From: an uncultured Lachnospiraceae bacterium
GTDB taxonomy: Bacteria > Bacillota > Clostridia > Lachnospirales > Lachnospiraceae
Direction of reading: 5' to 3'
NCBI GenBank assembly: GCA_910586615.1
Contig: CAJUJP010000053.1
Span: forward strand, 1-22,685
DNA length: 22,685 nt
Shown: one piece after another, positions 1-6,046 of the stretch
How positions within the stretch are numbered: the first letter of the stretch is position 1
How the letters are laid out: each line of letters starts with the position of its first letter
The notes under the pieces: model-generated
Told to the model about the DNA's origin: nothing
Databases searched by the model: none
What the model saw: the letters and a program-made list of their open reading frames with translations, nothing else
Program-made: the position numbers and the translations under genes

Positions 1-83
1 TTTATGAAATCTAACCATACAAATATCGCTATTAACTTAATGACATTGGTTCAGCTCGGCTTCACTGTCACTCCTAATGCACA

Positions 84-149
84 CAAAATGCTCCAAAGTC
101 GCATTTTGGCACTTTCACAACTCATAAAATCGCATACAGAGCGATTTTA
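84..149. repeat. Two tandem AT-rich hairpins
   Basis: The first hairpin has an 8-bp perfect stem (CAAAATGC 84-91 with GCATTTTG 101-108) and a 9-nt loop. The second has a 9-bp perfect stem (TAAAATCGC 125-133 with GCGATTTTA 141-149) and a 7-nt loop. Both have A-runs on the 5' arm and T-runs on the 3' arm, so they could act as weak bidirectional terminators for genes outside the window. They could also belong to a dispersed intergenic repeat, since a similar arrangement is seen at the right edge. The stems are directly visible; the function is inference. Confidence 0.6.
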
Positions 150-185
150 CTCGCGGAATAGTGCAAGGCTGAACTGTTACGGATT

Positions 186-216
186 TTAACAATTCCAGTA
201 TGTTTTGTGCTATACT
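186..216 (+). promoter_or_regulatory. Candidate extended -10 promoter upstream of dCMP deaminase
   Basis: A TTAACA box (186-191, 5/6 to the sigma-A -35 consensus) is followed after 19 nt by TATACT (211-216, 5/6), which is preceded by TGC, giving the extended -10 form TGnTATAnT. The spacer is longer than the ideal 17 nt, but the extended -10 could compensate. It would drive the deaminase and acetyltransferase genes with a leader of about 200 nt. Confidence 0.35.
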
Positions 217-421
217 GTGTAAAAGCAGTAATTTATGATTTTGGTTTACCGTTCACTTATTATTGGATGTAAGTATGCCAGCAGAAGAGCGGATAAAATA
301 TGTGAACTTTAGAAAGAGTGAAGAAACGCGTGTTGATGGCGGAGGCAAATCAGGCCTGGGCAGTCTGGCGTTGGCAAAGACATGCTTCCTGCCGCGTAAA
401 CGCTCCGGAATGGAGAGGAAG

Positions 422-910
422 ATGAAACGAAGAGACAAGGTTAATTACTACTTAGACTTAGCCAGGATGGTGGCACAGCGGTCCACCTGCTTAAGACGGC
501 ATTACGGTGCGGTGATCGTGAAGAATGACGAGGTGATCTCCACGGGGTATGTGGGTGCCCCCAGAGGCAGGAAGAACTGCACGGATATGGGGGAGTGTAT
601 CCGGATCAAGATGGAGATTCCGCGGGGAGAGCGGTATGAGCTGTGCCGGAGTGTCCACGCGGAGGCGAATGCCATCATCAGCGCTTCCAGAGATAAAATG
701 ATCGGCAGCGCGCTCTACCTGGTGGGCGTGGAAGCGGACACGGGCGAGTATGTGAAGAACTCCTGCAGTTGTTCCATGTGTAAGCGGCAGATCATCAATG
801 CGGGCATTGAGACAGTCTATGTCAGGGATACGGAGGATGAATACCGGGTGATTCCGGTTCAGCAGTGGATCGAGGATGATGAATCATTGAACGGAACGTT
901 GGGGTATTGA
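422..910 (+). CDS. dCMP deaminase family protein (ComEB-like)
   Basis: A zinc-dependent cytidine/deoxycytidylate deaminase-fold protein of 162 aa, predicted to deaminate dCMP to dUMP for dTTP synthesis in the cytoplasm. The active-site HAE motif is at residues 79-81 (VHAEANAI) and the two zinc cysteines are C117 and C120 in the CSCSMC stretch. The family usually has Pro-Cys-x-x-Cys; here Ser116 replaces Pro. The substrate-side stretch STGYVGAPRG (40-49) is also typical of dCMP deaminases. The frame is open back to 263, but the start at 422 has GGAGAGG just upstream and gives the usual family length, so I prefer it. In Bacillus subtilis the homologue comEB sits between comEA and comEC. Here it is 7 kb away from them and followed after 15 nt by an acetyltransferase. 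The family is secure; the exact substrate is inferred. Confidence 0.9.
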   Translation: MKRRDKVNYYLDLARMVAQRSTCLRRHYGAVIVKNDEVISTGYVGAPRGRKNCTDMGECIRIKMEIPRGERYELCRSVHAEANAIISASRDKMIGSALYLVGVEADTGEYVKNSCSCSMCKRQIINAGIETVYVRDTEDEYRVIPVQQWIEDDESLNGTLGY

Positions 911-925
911 ATCGTGGAGGATAAG

Positions 926-1381
926 ATGATACGGGCGATGACAATAGAAGATTATGAGGGCGTCAAGGCACTCTGGCTGACCATCAAAGGGTTTGCGATC
1001 AGGAGCATAGACGATTCCAGAGAGGGCGTCACCCGGTTTTTAAACAGAAATCCGGGCACCAGCGTGGTGGCGATAGAAGACGGCAGGATTGTGGGCGCGA
1101 TCCTGTGTGGGCATGACGGCAGACGAGGCTGCCTGTATCATGTCTGTGTGGCGAAGGAATATCGTCTGCGCGGTATCGGCAAGGAGATGGTAGTCTATTG
1201 CATGGAGGCGCTGAAGAAGGAGAAGATCAACAAAGTATCGCTCATTGCCTTTACCGCCAACGATATCGGCAACGCGTTCTGGCGGCAGATCGGATGGACG
1301 AAGAGAGAAGATCTGAATTATTATGATTTTACATTGAATCGGGAGAACATTACGGCTTTTATCAATGAGGAGACAGCCTGA
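926..1381 (+). CDS. GNAT family N-acetyltransferase
   Basis: A 151-aa protein with the GCN5-related acetyltransferase fold. The acetyl-CoA pyrophosphate-binding motif A is seen as YRLRGIGKEM (79-88), preceded by the beta-4 strand LYHVCVAKEY. The C-terminal half contains FWRQIGW, resembling the family's usual 'F-Y-x-x-x-G-F' region. An in-frame GTG exists at 914, but the ATG at 926 has GGAGG at 916-920 with a 5-nt spacer, so I chose it. It starts 15 nt after the dCMP deaminase stop and is probably co-transcribed with it. The acceptor substrate cannot be deduced: GNAT proteins of this size modify amino acids, antibiotics, peptides or protein N-termini. Confidence 0.88.
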   Translation: MIRAMTIEDYEGVKALWLTIKGFAIRSIDDSREGVTRFLNRNPGTSVVAIEDGRIVGAILCGHDGRRGCLYHVCVAKEYRLRGIGKEMVVYCMEALKKEKINKVSLIAFTANDIGNAFWRQIGWTKREDLNYYDFTLNRENITAFINEETA

Positions 1382-1447
1382 AAACGGGTTTGGAACATGA
1401 ACAAAACAACCGATATATGTAATGACACGGTAACAGGGATACATAGA

Positions 1448-1490
1448 ACAGTTCAGAGATCTGAACTGTGGTGAATACACGGATGTATTC
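1448..1490. repeat. Near-perfect palindrome plus second hairpin between genes
   Basis: 1448-1469 is a 22-bp inverted repeat with 10-bp perfect arms (ACAGTTCAGA and its complement) around a 2-bp centre. Three bases later, GAATAC (1473-1478) pairs with GTATTC (1485-1490) around a 6-nt loop. No T-tract follows either structure, so these do not look like a standard intrinsic terminator. The first could be an operator for a dimeric repressor or an RNA hairpin in the leader of the gene at 1523. The symmetry is directly visible; the role is unknown. Confidence 0.55.
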
Positions 1491-1522
1491 TAAATGCATA
1501 AGGACATGAAGGAAGTGATTTG

Positions 1523-2140
1523 ATGAAGATCAGGGAAGCGAGAGCAGCATACACACAACAGCTTGATATTTTGAGAAAGAGACAGAGAGAGCTGCTTAAG
1601 GAGAAGGAGGCTCACGAGGCGCAGGCATTCGGTGCTGCAGGCAATATTTCGTTTGGCGGCGACGGCACAGGCGGAGGCGTTGTGCTTGAACTGTCTGAGG
1701 AATACCGCAGGCAGGCACAGGAACTGCAGGAAAAGCTTGACCGGGTGAAGGAACAGATTGAGGAACATATTAAACTCAGAGATGACGTGATCGAGCTTGA
1801 GACCGGTATCGCTAACGCGGAGGCGGCTAAACAGCAGGGTGAGGCCATGCAGGAATACGGTGAAGAGGTGGCCAAATGTCTGGAAATTGCCAGACGGATC
1901 TCAAACGGGGACAGAGTACCGGCGCAGGACGAGAAAAAGCTCATGGATTTTAACATGGAGGTTTACATGACAGCCAAGCATATGGCATCGATGAACCTGG
2001 ATAAGGAACATGAGGAGCATGACTCACTCTGGGGAGAAGAGGAAGAAAAGGGTGAGAATCCGGATCCAATGGAGACAGCGGCAGAATCGGAAGTCAATGT
2101 GGAGATTCCGGAGATTGATCTTGCAGACGGCTCAGCGTAA
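1523..2140 (+). CDS. Hypothetical coiled-coil protein, acidic C-terminus
   Basis: I do not recognise a characterised family. The 205-aa product has no signal peptide or membrane segment. Residues about 2-35 form a charged helix (RQRELLKEKEAHEAQ), followed by a Gly-rich linker (about 38-53), then a second long heptad-like helix (about 57-115). A compact segment, CLEIARRISNGDRVP followed by AQDEKKLMDF, lies around 118-143. The tail from about 165 is strongly acidic (GEEEEKGE). It is probably a cytoplasmic oligomerising or adaptor protein. The ATG at 1523 is preceded by GGAAG (1511-1515) with 7-nt spacing; a TTG lies one codon upstream. It stands alone, with hairpins upstream and the argJ promoter candidate downstream. 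Base composition matches the neighbours. Confidence 0.75.
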   Translation: MKIREARAAYTQQLDILRKRQRELLKEKEAHEAQAFGAAGNISFGGDGTGGGVVLELSEEYRRQAQELQEKLDRVKEQIEEHIKLRDDVIELETGIANAEAAKQQGEAMQEYGEEVAKCLEIARRISNGDRVPAQDEKKLMDFNMEVYMTAKHMASMNLDKEHEEHDSLWGEEEEKGENPDPMETAAESEVNVEIPEIDLADGSA

Positions 2141-2167
2141 AACAGGTATGCTGCAGTAAAATATGGC

Positions 2168-2196
2168 TTTTCAACGGCAGGCTAATGTATTAGAAT
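2168..2196 (+). promoter_or_regulatory. Candidate sigma-A promoter for argJBD
   Basis: TTTTCA (2168-2173, 4/6) is separated by exactly 17 nt from TAGAAT (2191-2196, 5/6). It would start transcription near 2203 and leave a leader of about 137 nt before argJ. Box match and spacing are visible; activity is inferred. Confidence 0.4.
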
Positions 2197-2253
2197 AGAA
2201 AAATGTGTAGAAAGCATTGTGCGGCATGTAACCGGAACAGCGATGGAACGGAC

Positions 2254-2296
2254 TGCCGTATGCGCCAGCAAGGATGCTCCGGTGTGCATGGCGGCA
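2254..2296 (+). other. Possible leader stem-loop upstream of argJ
   Basis: TGCCG (2254-2258) and ATGC (2260-2263) on the left arm can pair with CGGCA (2292-2296) and GCAT (2286-2289) on the right, with a small internal loop, plus a further AGCA/TGCT pairing inside. The structure is imperfect, has no T-run after it, and shows no T-box GGGTGG signature. It could be a leader element of the arginine operon or chance pairing in GC-rich sequence. Confidence 0.25.
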
Positions 2297-2339
2297 GACG
2301 GGGCGTATATAAAGAGCAGACTTGACATGGAGGATGAAT

Positions 2340-3563
2340 ATGAAGATCATAGAAGGCGGTGTAACTGCGGCAGCAGGTTTTGAGGCGGCAGGTGCCGAGG
2401 CGGCAATCAAATATCAGAACAGAAAAGATATGGCGATGGTTTACAGCCGGAAGCCCTGTAAGGCGGCCGGTGTCTTTACGAGTAACGTTGTGAAGGCGGC
2501 CCCTGTCATGTGGGATAAGGAAGTGGTGGCTCATTCTCCTTATGTGCAGGCGGTTGTTGTCAATTCCGGTATAGCAAATGCATGTACCGGGACACAGGGC
2601 TACGAATGCTGCAGGAAGACGGCTGACCGGGCGGCAGAACTTCTTGATCTGTCCGCGGATGCGGTGCTGGTGGCTTCCACCGGCGTCATCGGAAGCCAGA
2701 TTCCGGTAGACCGGATCCTTGCCGGTGTGGATAAACTGGTGCAGGACAAAAAGGATACCATCGAGGCGGGGACCATGGCGGCGGAAGCGATCATGACCAC
2801 GGACACCGTATCCAAACAGGCGGCGGTGCAGATTGAACTGGACGGCAGAACAGTGACTGTGGGAGGCATGTGCAAAGGTTCCGGTATGATCCATCCGAAT
2901 ATGTGCACCATGCTGGGTTTTGTGACGACCGATATCGCGATTTCAAAGGAACTCCTGCAGGAAGCGCTCAGTGAGGATGTGGTGGATACCTTCAATATGG
3001 TTTCTGTGGACGGTGACACCTCAACCAACGATACCCTTGTGGTATTGGCCAACGGTATGGCAGGCAACAGAGAGATCATGTCGAAAGATGAGAACTATTA
3101 TAAATTTACGGAAGCGTTACATTATGTTAACCAGACGCTGGCAAAAAAGATGGCCGGAGACGGAGAAGGCGCCACGACGCTTTTTGAGACCAGAGTGATT
3201 CATGCGGCAACCAAAGCGGATGCGCGCAGACTGAGCAAGTCCGTGATCGGTTCCAGTCTCTGCAAGACGGCGGTGTACGGAAATGATGCCAATTTTGGAA
3301 GATTCCTGTGTGCGCTGGGCTATTCCGGTGTGAAGTTTGACCCGGAGAAAGTTTCTCTCTATTTTGAGAACGGGGAAAAGAGTATGCTCATCTATGAAAA
3401 CGGCGTTGCGGCGGACTACAGCGAGGAGGAAGCATCAAAAATCCTTGCTTCGCCGGAAGTCAGAGTGCTGGTGGATATGCATACAGGTGATGCGGAAGCC
3501 ACGGCCTGGGGCTGTGATTTCAGTTACGACTACGTGAAGATCAATGCGGATTACAGGAGCTAA
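2340..3563 (+). CDS. argJ: Bifunctional ornithine acetyltransferase / N-acetylglutamate synthase
   Basis: ArgJ transfers the acetyl group from N-acetylornithine to glutamate, recycling acetyl in arginine biosynthesis. Many homologues also use acetyl-CoA to make N-acetylglutamate. The 407-aa length is normal. The self-cleavage site is clear: the KGSGMIHPNMCTML stretch contains the conserved Thr at residue 190, which becomes the N-terminal nucleophile of the beta chain (many homologues have ATML where this has CTML). Other family stretches include VVVNSGIANACTG and the C-terminal YGNDANFGR. I chose the ATG at 2340 because GGAGG (2329-2333) sits 6 nt upstream; in-frame TTG (2322) and ATG (2334) are less well placed. 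It heads argJ-argB-argD. The usual upstream partner argC is absent from the window. Confidence 0.96.
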   Translation: MKIIEGGVTAAAGFEAAGAEAAIKYQNRKDMAMVYSRKPCKAAGVFTSNVVKAAPVMWDKEVVAHSPYVQAVVVNSGIANACTGTQGYECCRKTADRAAELLDLSADAVLVASTGVIGSQIPVDRILAGVDKLVQDKKDTIEAGTMAAEAIMTTDTVSKQAAVQIELDGRTVTVGGMCKGSGMIHPNMCTMLGFVTTDIAISKELLQEALSEDVVDTFNMVSVDGDTSTNDTLVVLANGMAGNREIMSKDENYYKFTEALHYVNQTLAKKMAGDGEGATTLFETRVIHAATKADARRLSKSVIGSSLCKTAVYGNDANFGRFLCALGYSGVKFDPEKVSLYFENGEKSMLIYENGVAADYSEEEASKILASPEVRVLVDMHTGDAEATAWGCDFSYDYVKINADYRS

Positions 3564-3591
3564 TCCGTACATTCCGGTTTGTCACAGGACC

Positions 3592-3618
3592 CTTCTAACC
3601 TGTTAACCGGTTGAGAAG
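3592..3618. other. Hairpin in the argJ-argB gap
   Basis: CTTCTAACC (3592-3600) pairs with GGTT-(G)-AGAAG (3609-3618) across an 8-nt loop, with one bulged G. An A-run follows rather than a T-run, so it is not a + strand intrinsic terminator. It lies in an otherwise featureless 167-nt gap and might mark an RNA-processing or regulatory site. Low certainty. Confidence 0.25.
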
Positions 3619-3730
3619 ACAAAAAAAGTATCTTACAGGCTGTCTGCCGACAGGTTGACATAACACAAATAGAAATGCGGAATATGCAAATCAAGGGCAT
3701 GTTTCAATAGAAAAGAGGACATATAAAGTC

Positions 3731-4627
3731 ATGGAACAGAAGGAAATGAATATTCTTTTGGAGAAAGCGGAGGTTCTCATCGAGGCGCTTCCCTATATCC
3801 AGAAATTTAACCGGAAGATCATCGTTGTGAAATACGGCGGCAGCGCCATGAGCAACGAGGAACTGCAGAGGAACGTGATCAAAGACGTTACGCTGTTAAA
3901 GCTGGTAGGTTTTAAACCGATCATCGTGCACGGCGGCGGCAAGGAAATCAGCCGCTGGGTAGGCAAGGTGGGCAAAGAGGCGAAATTTGTGAACGGACTG
4001 CGGGTGACTGACGAGGAGACGATGGAAATCGCTGAGATGGTCCTCAACAAAGTCAACAAGAATCTGGTGCGGATGGTAGAGGAACTGGGCGTGAAGGCCA
4101 TCGGGATCAGCGGCAAAGACGCCGGACTTCTGCAGTGCACAAAAAGATGCCCGAACGGCGAGGATATCGGTTATGTGGGGGAGATATGCGGTGTGGATCC
4201 CAAGGTGCTTTATGACCTTCTGGAAAAAGATTTCCTGCCCATCGTTGCGCCTACCGGATTGGACGATCAGTTCATGACTTACAATATTAATGCGGACGAT
4301 GCGGCCTGCGCCATTGCCAAGGCGGTGAATGCGGACAAGCTTGTCTTTTTGACAGACATTGAAGGGCTGTACCGTGACATCGAGGACAAGTCCAGCTTTA
4401 TATCCAGGCTGACGGCATCCAGGGCGGATGAACTGATTGCAAGCGGCTGTATCGGAGGCGGAATGCTGCCGAAGCTGGGCAACTGCACAGATGCCATTAA
4501 ACAGGGCGTTAACAGAGTCCACATTCTGGACGGCCGGATCGCACACTGCCTGCTTTTGGAGATCTTTACGGATCAGGGTATCGGCACGGCCATCATTGCG
4601 GATCATGATGAAGCCGCAATGGACTAG
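3731..4627 (+). CDS. argB: Acetylglutamate kinase
   Basis: Phosphorylates N-acetylglutamate with ATP, the second step of arginine synthesis. The 298-aa protein shows the amino-acid-kinase signatures in order: KYGGS (34-38), HGGG (67-70), GISGKDAGLL (125-134), NINADDAA (185-192), LTDIEGLY (about 208-215) and GGGMLPKLGN near 240. The N-terminal helix of about 28 residues before KYGGS (with LIEALPYIQKF) is characteristic of hexameric, arginine-inhibited enzymes such as those of Thermotoga and Pseudomonas, so feedback inhibition by arginine is a reasonable inference. The start is somewhat uncertain: AGAGG lies 12 nt upstream of 3731, and an alternative ATG occurs at 3746. It is 26 nt upstream of argD and separated from argJ by 167 nt. 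Confidence 0.96.
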   Translation: MEQKEMNILLEKAEVLIEALPYIQKFNRKIIVVKYGGSAMSNEELQRNVIKDVTLLKLVGFKPIIVHGGGKEISRWVGKVGKEAKFVNGLRVTDEETMEIAEMVLNKVNKNLVRMVEELGVKAIGISGKDAGLLQCTKRCPNGEDIGYVGEICGVDPKVLYDLLEKDFLPIVAPTGLDDQFMTYNINADDAACAIAKAVNADKLVFLTDIEGLYRDIEDKSSFISRLTASRADELIASGCIGGGMLPKLGNCTDAIKQGVNRVHILDGRIAHCLLLEIFTDQGIGTAIIADHDEAAMD

Positions 4628-4653
4628 ATGAACATTTCAGGAGAAAACAGAAT

Positions 4654-5862
4654 ATGAGTGCAACAATGCAGAAATACATAGATGAAGCCGAGCAGGCGCT
4701 GCTCCACACATACAACCGTTACCAGGTTGTTTTTGAAAAGGGAGACGGTGTGTATCTTTATGATCTGGACGGGAAGAAATACCTGGATTTTGTGTCCGGT
4801 ATTGCGGTGTTTGCCCTTGGCTATAATAATAAAGAATATAATGATGCCCTGAAGGCACAGATCGACAAGATCATCCATACTTCCAATTATTACTATAATC
4901 TTCCGGCTGTGGAGGCGGCGAAGAAGCTCAAAGAGATCTCCGGCATGGACAGGGTCTTTTTTACCAACAGCGGAGCGGAGGCAGTGGAGGGTGCCATCAA
5001 GACGGCGAGAAAGTATGCGTATCTGAAGGACGGCAGGACGGATCATGAGATCATTGCCATGAACCATTCTTTTCACGGAAGGACCATGGGTGCGCTGTCG
5101 GTGACGGGTAATCCTCATTACAGAGAAGCGTTTGAACCTATGATCGGCAATATAAGGTTTGCCGATCTGAATGATTTTGAGAGCGTGGAGGCGCAGGTGA
5201 CGGACAGGACGTGTGCCATTATTTTTGAGACGGTACAGGGAGAAGGCGGGATCTATCCGGCTGCGGAAGAATTCATGCAGAAGGTGAGAAAACTCTGTGA
5301 CGAGCGTGATATTCTGATGATTCTGGATGAGATCCAGTGCGGCATGGGCCGTACCGGAGAAATGTTTGCATGGCAGCGTTACGGGATCAAACCGGATGTG
5401 ATGACTTCGGCCAAGGCGCTTGGCTGCGGCGTTCCCGTGGGTGCATTTTTGATGACGGAAAAGGTGGCTGCCCGTTCTCTTGCAGCGGGAGACCATGGCA
5501 CGACTTACGGCGGCAATCCTCTCGCCTGTGCAGCGATTTGTAAGGTGGTGGAGCTTTTCGAAAAACAGGATGTGCTTGCAAATGTACGGGAAACAGGGGC
5601 ATATCTGGGAGAAAGGCTGGATCAACTGGCGGAAGAATTCGACTGTGTGAAGGCAAGAAGGGGCGTAGGGCTGCTGCAGGGTCTGGTCTTTGACCGGCCG
5701 GTAGGCGATATGATTAGGAAGGCGATGGACAAAGGACTTGTCCTGATCAATGCGGGAGCGGATATTATCCGTTTTGTGCCGTCCCTCATCATTACGAAGG
5801 AAAATGTAGATGAAATGATCGTAATCCTGCGGGAGAGCCTGAAAGAGACCTGCAGTCTGTAA
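4654..5862 (+). CDS. argD: Acetylornithine aminotransferase
   Basis: A PLP-dependent class III aminotransferase that converts N-acetylglutamate semialdehyde and glutamate to N-acetylornithine and 2-oxoglutarate. Of its 402 residues, the key ones are the FTNSGAEAVEGAIK phosphate-binding stretch, the PLP-ring aspartate in LDEIQCGMGRTG, and the Schiff-base lysine K254 in TSAKALGCGVPVG. THGTTYGGNP-like sequence (DHGTTYGGNPLACA) follows, as expected. Length and lysine position match ArgD rather than the longer GABA or ornithine aminotransferases, and the argJB context supports this choice. A GGAGAA motif precedes the ATG. A 184-nt gap without a clear terminator separates it from the next gene; an imperfect stem (5864-5873 with 5911-5920) lies just after the stop. 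Confidence 0.95.
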   Translation: MSATMQKYIDEAEQALLHTYNRYQVVFEKGDGVYLYDLDGKKYLDFVSGIAVFALGYNNKEYNDALKAQIDKIIHTSNYYYNLPAVEAAKKLKEISGMDRVFFTNSGAEAVEGAIKTARKYAYLKDGRTDHEIIAMNHSFHGRTMGALSVTGNPHYREAFEPMIGNIRFADLNDFESVEAQVTDRTCAIIFETVQGEGGIYPAAEEFMQKVRKLCDERDILMILDEIQCGMGRTGEMFAWQRYGIKPDVMTSAKALGCGVPVGAFLMTEKVAARSLAAGDHGTTYGGNPLACAAICKVVELFEKQDVLANVRETGAYLGERLDQLAEEFDCVKARRGVGLLQGLVFDRPVGDMIRKAMDKGLVLINAGADIIRFVPSLIITKENVDEMIVILRESLKETCSL

Positions 5863-6046
5863 TCTGAAATCATCCTGGACCGGAACTGAAATGGCATCTG
5901 TGCCTGAGAAATGATATCAGCAGAGGTGAAAAGCCGGGGGAGTGTACCGGACGAAAGGACACAGAGACGGACTGATCTGAATGGAGCGGATCTGTACAGA
6001 AAGAAGGATACGATAACCGTATATAGAATAAAGAAGGAGAGCAGAA

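Larger units (their letters stand above)
1..421. other. Intergenic region with hairpins, no gene recognised
   Basis: This stretch precedes the first convincing gene. It holds two AT-rich hairpins (84-108 and 125-149), an ACTGTTAC...TTCCAGTA motif (173-200) that resembles a motif at the right edge of the window, and a candidate promoter (186-216). A 61-codon open frame at 4-189 runs straight through both hairpins, has no ribosome binding site in the window and resembles no family I know, so I do not call it a gene. From about 220 to 421 I see no clear riboswitch or conserved leader. If the promoter is real, the dCMP deaminase mRNA would have a leader of about 200 nt. Confidence 0.6.

Noticed and set aside
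4..189. 61-codon open frame at the left edge
   Set aside because: It spans two hairpins and a repeat-like motif, has no visible ribosome binding site and resembles no known protein.
263..421. N-terminal extension of the dCMP deaminase frame
   Set aside because: The start at 422 has a good ribosome binding site and gives the normal family length; the upstream codons do not resemble the family.
2141..2339. T-box or other arginine-type riboswitch ahead of argJ
   Set aside because: No GGGTGG-type T-box sequence and no terminator/antiterminator pair with a T-run.
3655..3690. Perfect TTGACA before argB as a promoter
   Set aside because: No acceptable -10 box at 16-18 nt; the best alternative (GAATAT at 19 nt) matches only 3 of 6.
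4624..5625. 333-codon antisense open frame opposite argD
   Set aside because: It is a shadow of argD, whose motifs are all intact; the product resembles no known protein.
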